In this document: one piece after another, positions 12,466-25,605 of the stretch | Layout: each line of letters starts with the position of its first letter | Position numbering within the stretch: the stretch's first letter is position 1 | Assembly: GCF_025118155.1 (NCBI RefSeq) | Contig: NW_026251406.1 | Span: forward strand, 317,501 to 381,500 | Origin: Cokeromyces recurvatus | Lineage: Eukaryota; Mucoromycota; Mucoromycetes; Mucorales; Mucoraceae | Length of the DNA stretch: 64,000 bases | Reading direction: 5' to 3' | Position numbers and translations under genes: made by a program | The notes under the pieces: generated by a model | What the model was told of the DNA's origin: nothing | Seen by the model: the letters and a program-made list of their open reading frames with translations, nothing else | Database searches by the model: none

Positions 12466-14388
12466 AGAAGTCTATTGAAATGAATTGTTATTTGGAAACT
12501 AACGATCATATTCAATTGGTATATTAGACATTGTGCTTAACACATCTTATGTAATTTGAAGAAAACGCGCAAAAGAATTATTTTGCTATAAATGCATCAA
12601 GTTAGTTTCATCGTATATCATTATGTACATATATATTATTATTGTTTAGATTCATCTACTGCTTTATTTATTCACACTGATAATAAAGAACTTACTAATA
12701 TAATATTCTACTCGTTGAATGGTATATAGCCGTCTATTCATTTATAAATAAACAAACAATCGTTTATTATATTTAAAGATAAATATTTATACAAAGAATG
12801 CTACACAACATCAGACTAAATAATGCTAGTCACATAATATAGTATGCTAAATCATAGACACTACCTACTTCATATCAGTACCTACCTCTTACAACTTGTA
12901 CATGACTCATTATCGAGCTCTAATTAAACATATTATAGTGTACAAATGAAAGTACTGACAAAGTATGTTCTTTGGGTTCTTCCTCCTTCTTCACCTAACA
13001 CCAATTGAAGAATTTGAATGAAATGAGCTGATAGTTTTATAGGGGAGAAAAGAAAAGAAAAAAACAAGCAAACTATTTCTTATGTATTTCACATCATTAA
13101 ATCAAATGGGTATTTATATGTATATATGTATATATATATATATGTGTGTGTGTGTACGCCCATCGACGAATACTGATAAGCATTTTTTTTTCTATTATTC
13201 TTTTTTATTCGTATTTATATACCTGGATATGAAGGTTACATGCGTTTATAACAGATATTGTCGTGCAATAGCTGATATAACCATCTATACATCATTGTAA
13301 TAACTTTTCGAAGAGGTAGTTCATGGTTTTGTAAGCCACTTTCTATACATATCTCTATTGTAAATGATACTAAATGATAGATTTGTTACTATACATATGA
13401 ACAAGCAGCTCCTTTCTTCTCTCCATCATCACTACCACCACCACTCACCCCACAAAAAAAAAGAGAGAGAGAGAGGAAGAGTTGATTCATAATTCTAGTT
13501 TTTCTAAAATGGACGTCATCTGAACGACCGTCCGTATTCCCTATCCCACCCCCGAGGGAGGGTATACGGTCCCAAGAGTTGCTCCCAGACCCTTGGGAGC
13601 CCAGTTCATCTCACGACTATAGAATAGCCGGTTGATGATCATAAAGAAAAAAAAAAAAAAAAAAAAAAAAAAGAAGAAAGGGATCTTTTTTGATTCTTCC
13701 CTTTTTTTATATCCCTTTTTTTTATTTTGCGGAGTTTTATTTTTATTTTTTTTTAAGGAGTAAAATTGTAAGAGACTCTTCTACATGCCATGATTAGCGT
13801 AGTGGCTTTTAAGGAAAGAAGAAATAATAAAATTTGTTTATTGACTAGTAACGATAACAAGAAGAGTCACGATTTAAATGGATATTATATACTAAAATGC
13901 AACTACTGATCAAAGTAACTATCCTTTATGGAAAGATGAACTGTCGTTTTGTAGAGCAAAACAAATTGATTATTTATTTTTATATAAAGTACATAGAGCG
14001 TTTGAAATAGGATCATAAATCACTCATATAGTACGTCGTTGCAAAAGGATAGGGATTAATTTTATTTTATCCTCTTTGACCAGATAGGTCTAGTTTAGCT
14101 TCTTATTCTATTGTCAACAAATAATAATAAAAAGACATGAGTATAATCGTAGATCATAACTCTTATTCTGTACAATAAAAATCCTCTCTCTCTCTCTCCA
14201 TATCTTCCTGACTGAAATAGATACTCTGTACGTTATTTTTATTTTTATATATTTATATAAAAAGAGAAATAATTTTATGTTATTTTAACAAAAAAAAACA
14301 ATGCAATAATAAAGCAAAACGTTATCTATATAAACAGAGAAAGAAAAATAAGGTATATCTCTATTCTTTCAAAAACTATAAACAGAAT
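12466..14388. other. Intergenic, about 1.9 kb, between convergent genes
   Basis: No gene supported. The stretch is A/T-rich, with an alternating AT/TG run at 13118-13155 and a GA run at 13460-13478. Within it sits a strikingly G/C-rich segment (about 13510-13636, listed separately), followed by a poly(A) run and then T-runs. Confidence 0.6.
13510..13636. other. G/C-rich segment with alternative hairpins, possible structured RNA
   Basis: About 125 bp that is much richer in G and C than its surroundings. CCGTAT (13532-13537) can pair with ATACGG (13564-13569), with C-runs and G-runs facing each other inside. Next, GCTCCCA (13581-13587) pairs perfectly with TGGGAGC (13594-13600). A competing pairing, CCCAAG (13571-13576) with CTTGGG (13592-13597), uses the same right arm. 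It could be a structured RNA, a mobile-element relic or an insulator-like site. No ORF is present. Confidence 0.4.
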
Positions 14389-16245
<1,857 letters not shown>

Positions 16246-16822
16246 ATTAATTTAAAAATAACAAAAAGGTATATTTAATTTCAACACGAAAAAAAAAAAA
16301 AGAATAGTAGTAATAATACGATTTTATTTATAAAAATAAACTGACCAATGGGCATGTAGCATTTATAATTGCTGAATTTACTTTTTCAGGTTATTTTTTT
16401 TTTTTTTTAAAAAAAGAAAAAATACAAAGACAAAAGAATAAATTATAAAAAGAACATATTAAAAAGAGGCTCTGAATAACTAGTCTATTAGAAGTGAACA
16501 GCCTGGATGGGAAAGAGGAGGGAGAGGGAATAGGATTGTTGTAAGCTAAACAATTCAGCTCATGTAATATAGAGTTTTTTTTTTATAAATATATAGCTTT
16601 TATTAACTATAAACCCACATATCGTGATCATCCGCCTTATTAATAAAGGAAAAAGTTATTAGAACAGTATACGAAGAGCTAGGGAGAGGTTTTACGGTAG
16701 TTCTACTCTTAATATTTTCCGAAAATAAAAGTATCTATTCCGAAAATGAGCTTACATATTCCATCTCACCTGAATCCAAAAAAAAAAAAAAAAAATAAAA
16801 ATAAATAAATAAATAAATTAAT

Positions 16823-16853
<31 letters not shown>

Positions 16854-16871
16854 GAGGGAGTCAAGGGAAAC

Positions 16872-16903
16872 GACCATTGGTCACAATCCAAGAGTCTTGG
16901 ATT
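16872..16903. promoter_or_regulatory. Two adjacent dyads upstream of the Cbk1 gene
   Basis: GACCATTGGTC is an 11-bp palindrome (16872-16882) followed two bases later by AATCCAAG-AGT-CTTGGATT, a perfect 8-bp stem with a 3-base loop (16885-16903). They lie about 630 bp upstream of the Cbk1 start codon. They could bind dimeric regulators. This is an inference from symmetry alone. Confidence 0.3.
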
Positions 16904-17065
16904 AGACTTTAATGTTATTTATAAATAGAACAAAATGAAATCCTATTGCGAATAATGAATCAATTTGTACCTAAAAAGACATAGTAATGCTTGACTTGAG
17001 TAAAATTATTTATTCCTTTATGGAATAGCTTTTTTACGGAGTATCTCATCATTTAGAGTAACTAC

Positions 17066-17068
<3 letters not shown>

Positions 17069-17114
<46 letters not shown>
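17069..17114. repeat. Poly(T) tract, 46 nt
   Basis: Uninterrupted T-run in the Cbk1/HD-domain gene intergenic region. Confidence 0.9.
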
Positions 17115-19036
17115 CAAAATCTTTTAATGCCAGCTACAAGATAAGTAAAGTTCATAATTTGTTAGATAACAGTTAAGTGATGATTTACTTGGAATATGGG
17201 AGGGAAGGAGGGAGGAGGGCTTTTTTTTTAATTTTTTTTTTTTTTTTAATTACTAAAATATATGCAAATAATTCAGTTAACTTTGTCACTTTCTTCTTCT
17301 CTCGAGTCAGTGGCACTGAATAGAATCGTACTTCTATGGCAGACCATTTATAATGAATATTAGAAATTTAATACTTTTTAATGATTGTTTGTCCTACTAT
17401 GACAAAAAGCTTCTTAATAATATCAATGCTGCGAGAATTTATGTATTCATTTTTTGTGTTAAAAAAAAACGTTATTGCTAACTAAGGGAATTCAAAGTAT
17501 TTAAAAGGACACGTGAAGGCGGAACTAAAAATCCAAGAGCATCCAAAAGAAAAGAGGGAAAAAAGAAAGAAGAGAAGAGAGACAAAGGAAATGGACGAGT
17601 ACTTAATAGGTTTCAAGATCATGGACTCTTATGTATCGTGCACTAAAAGATTTTGGTAGTGGAGGGGCAAACCATAGAACGATATCTACACCACCTTTCT
17701 AGTATAGTTAGAGAACAAAAGGATCAAGACCTATTTACCTCGAGGAAAAGAAGACAGTAACTAGATTTAATCAGGTTAATTATGTTTCCATTATTATCAT
17801 TAGATGAGATATTATTACATAATACAGCGTATATGTATTTATTGTTACGAATGCTTCAATCAATAGTATTATTAAAACTGAGTGCAGAATGAACATTATA
17901 CTGTACTAGTGTTATTTGATTATGTAACGAACGATGGTTTGTTTCTATTAACTTAGTTATAAAGACAATCACACCAGCTTGACTTAAAAACTATACCAGT
18001 TGTTTCACATTCTAAGCTTGCAATGATTACTTTTCTTTTTGCTTCTACTTTTGCAAGTTTTAAACAATAGTACAGGTTTACCATTGCTTTATTTATTTTT
18101 TTGGGGGAGGAATTAAAGTCAAAAAAGGTTAGAAAGTGCCTAAATTGAGAATGACATGACTCTGCTACTACCTTTTACTCTGTATGATAGTATTGATAAC
18201 GTAGGTATGGCATAGCAATTCTTTATTTTCTTTAGTTGTATATAAAGATTAAGGAATAATAATAATAAAAAGATTCTAGAAGACAAGCTATAAAGGTTTT
18301 ATTGCTGTTCCTGAAGAGGAAACCTATGAAAAATTGTATTCTATGGATTATGTCCATAGTATAGAAAACTGCTACTTCAAGTAACATGTTGTATTATTTT
18401 ACTATATTGTATAATTCTGCTTTATATGACAGGCTATTTTACTACACATCTATTTTATGCTCTATATAATAATATAAATGGTTAGCAGCTATTCTACTCA
18501 TAGTTAACTTTCTCTTTTTGTTGGATTCATTTTCTATCCAATAGCTCCTCTGCGTCCTATTGACTTTATTGTATTCCTTTCCATTCATACTATTATCAAA
18601 TACATCATTAACAAAAATCACTGGTTCCATCATTTATACTTTTTTTTTTCTAGTGATTTCATATTATATTTTCAAGAGAAACAAGTACGTATGTATTTTT
18701 TTTTTTATTGTCTATAAAGAAAGTATTTGAACATAAAGAGTTATACAAGTTTATGTTTGAGGAAGAAACGTGTTTTTTTAATAGATATTCCTCCTTTTAT
18801 TATTGTTGTTGTTGTTCATCTTATATATTCTTTCATGGGCCTTGCTTTAATAGTTGGACAAAAAAAAAAAGATTTCTCTTAAAGGCTAATAATAACATGT
18901 TTATTGATTGGAGAATAACAGCTACTGCCTTTTTTTTTTATATGTATTCATATTTATCCTATTTTTATTTCCGCCAAACAAAAATTTTCTCCCTCCCTCT
19001 TCTTTATTTTATTTTTTTTTTTTTTTTATAATAAAC

Positions 19037-19744
19037 ATGTCATATAATTATAATGATATTTTAAGGGAAACAAGAAAAATGGTATCAGACTATATGTCTC
19101 AATTTGATCCATCCCATGATATGTATCATATCGATCGTGTCTCTCATCTTGGTAATAATAATAATAATAATAATAAAATTATTATTATTTTCTTTAGTCA
19201 TATTTATTTGTTTTAGCTCTTTGTATTGCTAAAGATATGATAAAAGAACAGTCCACACCAGTCGACTTGGAGGTAGTCGAATTAGCAGCATTATGTCATG
19301 ATATAGATGATCATAAATATAAGGATTTGAATAAGGATAGAAATGAGAATGTAGTGAAGGAGTTATTAATCAATACATTAAAATATCCAAAGGGGGACCT
19401 TGTTATGAAAATTATAGATCATATTGGATATACAAAAGAAAAGAAATGGAATGATGAATTGGATAATCCTGAAGAGGTCTATTGGAGAAATCATTGTCTT
19501 GAACTACACGCGTACGTGCTCTTATCATGAACACATCATAAAAATTAGATCATCCTTACAGAGAATGGGATTTTTTTTAATAGGGTTCAAGATGCAGATA
19601 AATTAGATGCAATTGGTGCTATTGGTATATTGCGTTGTGCAGCCTTTAGTGGTGCTAGAAATTTACCTTTATATGTACCTGAAAATGACTGTATTTCATC
19701 GGCTATTACTCATTTCCATGGTAACCTATTTTTATATTCCTTTG

Positions 19745-19819
<75 letters not shown>

Positions 19820-19971
19820 GAAGGGGATAGGAGGGCTAATAAATCATTTATATAGAAAAACTATTTAATCTAAAGTCATTGATGAGAACATCTAAAGGGA
19901 AAGAATTAGCTACAGAAAGACATAGATTTATGCAACAATTTGTTCATCAAATTCAATTAGAAACATTATAA
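19037..19971 (+). CDS. HD-domain metal-dependent phosphohydrolase (YedJ-like)
   Basis: HD-superfamily hydrolase, likely acting on a small phosphate ester or nucleotide with divalent metal. Four exons. The start MSYNYNDILRETRKMV leads to HDMYHIDRV (first metal-ligand His), and after an intron with a (TAA)n run comes ALCIAKDMI, then VELAALCHDIDDHKY (the HD pair). After the second intron VQDADKLDAIGAIGILR gives the distal Asp. The third intron carries a 70-A tract and joins HFHE to KLFNLKSLM, followed by the family-typical ending KGKELATERHRFMQQFV and TAA at 19969-19971. The length, about 220 residues, matches bacterial YedJ/YpgQ relatives. The tail faces the Dma1 gene 25 bp away. Family assignment is firm; substrate unknown. 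Confidence 0.9.
19745..19814. repeat. Poly(A) tract of 70 nt inside an intron
   Basis: Uninterrupted A-run within the last intron of the HD-domain gene, about 22 nt after its 5' splice site. The exon joins cleanly around it, so it is intronic and not the tail of a retrocopy. Confidence 0.92.
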
Positions 19972-19995
19972 ATACATATATAAATATATATTTAT

Positions 19996-21202
19996 TTAAC
20001 TATCGACCATCATTGGCTCTGATACAAGCCTTTGTGGTTGTTGTTGCTGTTGCTGTTCATCTATTGTCACTAATTGAGGTGATGTTGTAGATTGTCTTGA
20101 TAAAGTTCGAATAAATGAAGATAAAGATGTATCCTGATATGGATGACTACCTCTTCTTCTATTATTATTATTATTATTATTGATAGCAGTGGAGGTAGCG
20201 ATATTTGATGTTGTTGTTGAGGAGAATAAGCCTTCTGAAAATGAAAGAGGTCTTTGTTGATGAGTATCTGTATTAGTGTTATTACTTTTATGTCGACGAC
20301 GTTGTTGTTGAGATAAGGAAGTTGATTTTCGTTTTTCAAAAAAGACAGTTTTTAATTTCTCTATAATATGACTAGATCTTCTTTCTCGTTTATGACTAGA
20401 TGGCTGATGTTGTTCTTGTTCTTCTATTAAAGGAAAATGGTTTGTTTCCACTCTGGCTATTTCTGTATCAAGATCTAAATATATATATATATGTATTTAA
20501 GTCAAAATCAAAACATAAGAAAAATAAAAATATATCAAATTTACTACTATTATTAGGATTAGATAAAGTGAATGGTTGTTCCATTAGAGAAGGCTCTGTA
20601 TTAAGAATCATGTTAGAAGAAAGAGAAACAGGCTGTTCTACATTAGATGAATGTCTATCATTTTCTATTAAGGAAGATGATACTAAAGCTCTCTCTGAAT
20701 CTAATGAACTGTTCTTTGTAGGCTGAGCTATGTCCTCTTCAATTGCTACATTGGCATCAAGATCAGAATAAGTCCTACAAATAGGACATTGAAATCCAGG
20801 ATGACTCTTTAAAAGTGGTCGAATACATTTATAATGATAAATATGAGAACATGGAGAGACAAATAAAGCTTGAAAAGGAGATAATGCATATAGACAAATA
20901 CAACATTCTTCAAGCTGATTATCATCATCATCATTCTTTCTCTCTTTCTCTTCTTGATTTGTTAAATGACGAAGACTTTGAAAGGCAGTCAAGTTAAAGG
21001 AAAGTAGTCTTTTAGGTCTATTTAATTCAAATTTCATTTTTACAGAACGATATATTTCTTCTTTTCCACCCTGAAAATCAACGCCTAATTGTACAATATC
21101 ACCGTCATGTAATTCTATCTGTTTACTTTCATTTCCTGCAGGACTTAATCGAACATGATTTAGAAATGTGCCAGAGGATGATTTTGTATCTCGAATATAC
21201 AA

Positions 21203-21257
<55 letters not shown>

Positions 21258-21786
21258 TGTCAATGAATGAAGATATATAAAATGTGTAACATATGCAGTG
21301 TAATACAATCATCCCAAAAATACTATGATATGATATTATTTTCAAGCTAAATGTGTAGGGGTGGGGGAGGGTCGTAAGTGAGGAATAGAAGAAGAAAAAA
21401 GAAGAAAATATTACCTTTTTATCTGCTTCAATTGAAAGCTCACAATGACATCTTGAAACGACTTTACTTTTAAAAGACATGCAATTAATATCATTTGAAT
21501 GTCTCTCAGAATAACGACCTATTTTAATGACAGAACCTATTTCCAATTCACGATCCACAATATCAAATATCAAGCTTCGACTTGGATTTTCAATACTGGG
21601 CACAATACGTACATGAACTTTATCATCATTGTTGTTGGTTGTTGTTGTTCCTTCTGATTTAGAGACTGTTGCACTTTTAGTTAACCTTCTGCTTAATAAT
21701 GTAACACTTGATGATTCTCTTTGATTATTGGCTGCATCAACATTAGAGGCTGTATTAGAAGTTATTATTGCTGATGGTGCCATCAT
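19996..21786 (-). CDS. dma1: FHA-RING E3 ubiquitin ligase, Dma1/Dma2 family
   Basis: Fungal relative of CHFR/RNF8; Dma1 restrains septation and mitotic exit when the spindle is damaged. The chosen start is MMAPSAIITS at 21786; an upstream in-frame ATG gives only a Phe/Ile-rich leader. The FHA domain is split by an intron: IKIGRYSERHSNDI (phosphothreonine-binding Arg) and SKVVSRCHCEL (S-x-x-H-like) in exon 1, then LYIRDTKSSSGTFLNHVRL in exon 2. The RING is CCICLYALSPFQALFVSPCS, then H-x2-H-type residues (HIYHYKC), and FQCPICRTYSDLDANV, close to Dma1. A long Ser/Gln/Asn-rich C-terminus with basic patches follows a second intron. The intron inside the FHA domain has a 50-T tract, read on this strand, directly before its acceptor. 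Family assignment is very secure. Confidence 0.95.
21205..21254. repeat. 50-nt A/T tract forming an extreme polypyrimidine tract
   Basis: On the plus strand an A-run; on the coding (minus) strand it is 50 T immediately upstream of the TAG acceptor (21202-21204) of the Dma1-type gene. Confidence 0.9.
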
Positions 21787-22719
21787 TTCTTTAAATATTA
21801 AAATGAAAAATATAAAAATAAAAGAGAAATAAAGAAAAAAGCACACATAAAACTGATTTATTCTTAAAAAAAAAAAAAAAAAAAAAAAAGGCAGCAGAGT
21901 TCCACCCCTAAAAAAGGTTAATTGATTTTTTTTCCATTAAAAAAAATAATAATAAAGTAACACAAGCGCGAACTCATACTTTATTTTCATCTGATTTTTT
22001 TTTTTTTTTTTTTTTTTTACTGCTATAAAAATAAGTAGATAAATTCAAAGTTATTTTTAGGATGATATCCTATAGAATTATAACCATTCAAAGCCTTTAA
22101 CATAAATAATAAGAAGGAGTAAGGATATAAAAGCAAGTAAATGACTAATCTTAGTGTGATGATTTGGGTTGTACATATCATCATTTACAATCCCTTGCTT
22201 TAAGAAAAGAGAAAACTTTACATATAAAATAAAGTATCATTGTTTCTTGATTTTTTGCATAAATCTCATGTGAGCAGAAAAAAAAATCCCGATCAAAATG
22301 AAAAGAAATGTTTCTCTACGAGAAACTTTTTTAATGGTCGGACATTCTCTGCCTCCTCCCCCCCAAATCTACTTATTACTATAATCATTATTCAGGAGTT
22401 AAAGAATAGGAGAAAATAGGTAATTTATATAAATAGAAAAATAAGGAGAAGAAGAAAAAAAGATAAGGTTAAAATGAAATATCTAAAATAAGAATAGAAA
22501 TAGTAAAGGAGAAGAGAAAAGGATTATTATATGTCAATATAGTGGCAAAATGTTAATAATAATAAAAAAACACATGGTAAATTTCTAAAATATGTTAACT
22601 TTTTACTCATAAAATTAATCTCTCTCTCTCTCTCTCCCTTTTTTTTTTCACTCAAACAAGTATATAAATATATAAAGAAAAAGAGTTGCAATAAATGAAA
22701 ATGTTATCTTTAGAAAAGG
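21787..22719. other. Intergenic, about 0.9 kb, divergent promoters
   Basis: Between Dma1 (-) and the secreted protein gene (+). It has A- and T-runs (21867-21889, 21993-22018), a hairpin followed by T-residues at 22310-22332, purine-rich patches at 22440-22520 and a (TC)n run at 22619-22636 in the presumed leader. No gene seen. Confidence 0.6.
22310..22332 (+). other. Perfect hairpin followed by T-run
   Basis: GTTTCTC (22310-22316), loop TAC, GAGAAAC (22320-22326), then six T. The form resembles a Pol III-type stop or an inverted regulatory site. It lies about 390 bp upstream of the secreted protein gene. It could equally be a heat-shock-factor-like site because of the TTC/GAA symmetry. Only the symmetry is seen. 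Confidence 0.3.
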
Positions 22720-23692
22720 ATGTTGTTTGATAATCGTTTATTATCATTCTTTACCATACTTCTTTACTGTATGAGTAATATGATTACTACTATTCACGCT
22801 AAGAATTTGAATTCAATTGTTTCATCTGACAATCAATTCTTTATACTAAAACGTAGTAGTAGCAGTATTCTTCAACGACAAAATAATGATAATCAAATGG
22901 TCATTCCTGTAACTTCAGAATTATCTACCATCATAAAAGCTCAAATAAAAGCACGTATTCATACTCAAATTATATCAAATATATCTGCTTCGGTAATAAA
23001 AATAAAAATAATAGTTATAATCTTTATTGATATATATTTGTATTTCTATACTATAGATTTTTCAAAGAGTAAAAGGAAGTCTAGAGGTGAACGCAACAAT
23101 GATGGGGAGTGTTATTAAAGTGGAGAATGCTCAAATTGAGGCTATTCAAACTGCTGCTGTAAATGGTCTTCAAAGTAATAATTAAACTCATGAAACCTAT
23201 TTTTATGTAATATCTCTTTTATCTCATATCTTCTTAATAGCACAAATATCTCGAACAATTGAAAAGAAAATAGATAAAATACTTTCAGAAAAAGTAGATC
23301 CTAAAATTGATCAATTGCTTTTACTATCTTCTAATCATGATACAATCACTCAGAAATCAATACCACAAAGAAATTTAACAAAGTCACAATTAACAAATAT
23401 TCTTATGGATGCAGAGACATGGACTCGGTCAGAGATAAAATTCAAATTACCTGATATACAAAAGACATTGAAGACATCTTTAAACAGTCAATTAAAAGCA
23501 CATATTAAAAACTTGGAAATCAATATTCCCGGTTTCCTAAAGATTAGTGTCAATGCTAAATTTAACGTGACTTCATCTGTCAAAACAATTGTACTTCGTA
23601 CATACAAAACATATGCCAATATCAGTCTAGAATTGACTGTAAAATCTTATATAAAACAGATACAACAGGCTTTAATGAAGAGTACTCTATAA
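22720..23692 (+). CDS. Predicted secreted protein of unknown function
   Basis: Three exons. The start MLFDNRLLSFFTILLYCMSNM is followed by a hydrophobic stretch and TTIHAKN, a plausible signal peptide. The mature part (about 260 residues) is Lys/Ile/Ser/Asn-rich, with helix-forming repeats (IIKAQIKARIHTQIISNISAS; QISRTIEKKIDKILSEKVD) and later beta-like stretches (LEINIPGFLKISVNAKFNVTSS). It has no cysteines after the signal region, few charged clusters and several N-x-S/T sequons. Introns at about 22992-23057 and 23176-23240 preserve the frame. The stop is TAA at 23690-23692. I do not recognise a domain. A secreted or cell-surface role is inferred only from the N-terminus. Confidence 0.75.
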
Positions 23693-24837
23693 ATAAGCCT
23701 CATCATATATATATATATATATGTATATACTTTAGTTTAATAGATATTATTTAATAAACTTATGTTAGATTATTATCCTATAGATTTGTATATATTTGCA
23801 TACTGTAAGGCTGATTTCATTACTTATTATGTACATGTAAAACAAACTGAAACACTTTATTTATTTTATATGAATAAGCAAAAATAGACTGAAATTACAA
23901 TTATTCACCTTAATATACTTCTTTATCAAAGGGAACGATTAAAGTATATATATATTTATATATGGAATATATTATCTTAATTATAGTCATATATTTATAT
24001 AGCTTCTATTTCGTTTATTACAATTGTATAATTAACTTAATAAATGATAAGGGATAAACACAGTAGTATTAAAATAAACGACATCAGCCACATGTATGTT
24101 TTTTTAAAATGTATGTATAACGAGACGACTATAATAATAGAACGTATATTCATAGTCCCTTATCTTTTCCTTTTTTTTTTTAAGCTTATAAATAAACGTT
24201 ATTAAAATAACTTACTAATCAATAGTGTTTCATGTTAATAACTTGATTGATCTTTTTTATTTTACAATTTCAATTCAATAAGCCGTTTTTCTGTTCTAGT
24301 AGTGAATAGATTACATTCAATTTACAGATTATAATTTCCTATATGTCATGAACAATTTTATTTCTGGTATAAGAAGATTAAATACACTTGGCTCTTGTTG
24401 TTGTTACAAATAAAAATAGATGTAGTACAATGCTTCTTCTATAAACAAAGAAGATTTGTTTCATGATACTGTACAATTTGACATTCTATTATTTATTACA
24501 TAGATAAGGATGGTATGTATATAATAGTTAAATAATGACTGCTAATAAAAGTAGCTCAAATGAAGCAAGAATAAAGATGAAATAGGTTAAATTAACATGT
24601 TTGTAGAGAGTATAAAACAGTCTCTTTTATTTAACATTACACTACTACTTTGTATCTTGTGTTTATATTCTACTCTTTATTTGTATTTATAAGTTGCTGC
24701 TTCTTCTTCCTTTAATATCGTTGTATGCACTTACAAATAATATAAACATGATTTATTTGTTTATTTACAAAGAATTACGTGATAGCACATACATATGATT
24801 AATAGATTTATATACATTAAGCAGCATACGAAATATG

Positions 24838-24885
<48 letters not shown>

Positions 24886-25322
24886 TTTAATTTATACAAA
24901 TAAGGAATCTAAATTTTATTATTAAAAAATAAAAATAAAATAAAAAAATCATATACATATTCAATATGTGTAATGTTTAGTCTTATAAACCAGCAGGTGC
25001 AATATTAGAACTTGAATTCATGCATAAAATGGTTTGAACACAAACATGCAACAATGACAAATTTAGAGTTTTTGATCTACTCTAGTCGAGAAAAAAAGCA
25101 GTCCCACTCGAATTGGTTCCTGCAAACAATTAATTTCAAAAGAAAAATGAAATATATAAATATACATCTACATATTAAACGAAACGAAAACTTATTCAAT
25201 TTTTTCCCCTTTCAACTTTTATTATTATTATTATTATTATTCATTATTCATATTTACTTAAGTTACTTGTTATAAGTTTTCGCAAATAATCTCTATACAT
25301 TTAGATTGAAAACTTGTTTTAA
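23693..25322. other. Intergenic, about 1.6 kb, very A/T-rich
   Basis: Downstream of the secreted protein gene and upstream of the SUN-domain gene. It includes an (AT)n run at 23708-23722, a T-run of about 34 at 24841-24874 followed by A-runs, and a (TTA)n tract at 25219-25240. Open frames here are A/T-driven and not supported. Confidence 0.6.
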
Positions 25323-25559
25323 ATGTCTTCATCTTTTAAATTACCACAAACATTTTCTAATCATAAAGATCAATTTGATGTACAACATTCTCATAATAAC
25401 TCTTTTACCGAATTACAATCACAGCAAATGGATAACCGTCATTTAGACTCTAAACCTGTTAATAGTGTTCCATTGCCTACTCATATTAATATCACTGGTA
25501 AAATGCCCTTTTTTTTTTCTATAGTAATAAAAAATATGCATGTAAGCCAATTAAATACT

Positions 25560-25605
<46 letters not shown>

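Larger units (their letters stand above)
16246..19036. other. Intergenic, about 2.8 kb, divergent promoters
   Basis: The longest gene-free stretch, between Cbk1 (-) and the HD-domain gene (+). It contains poly(A) at 16779-16847 broken by TAAA repeats, 46 T at 17069-17114, further T-runs at 17221-17247, and a pair of small dyads at 16872-16903. A 63-codon minus-strand frame (18442-18633) has mixed composition but no domain or splice support. No RNA gene was recognised. Confidence 0.55.

Noticed and set aside
18442..18633. 63-codon minus-strand frame (starts MMEPVIFVNDVF)
   Set aside because: Mixed composition is suggestive, but there is no domain, no splice partner and no leader signal; left within the intergenic description.
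19745..19814. Poly(A) run as evidence of a retrotransposed copy
   Set aside because: Introns flank the run on both sides and the exon frame continues, so the gene is not a processed copy.
25012..25275. 87-codon frame upstream of the SUN gene
   Set aside because: Ends in poly-Leu/Ile from a (TTA)n tract; no conserved motif; belongs to the promoter region.
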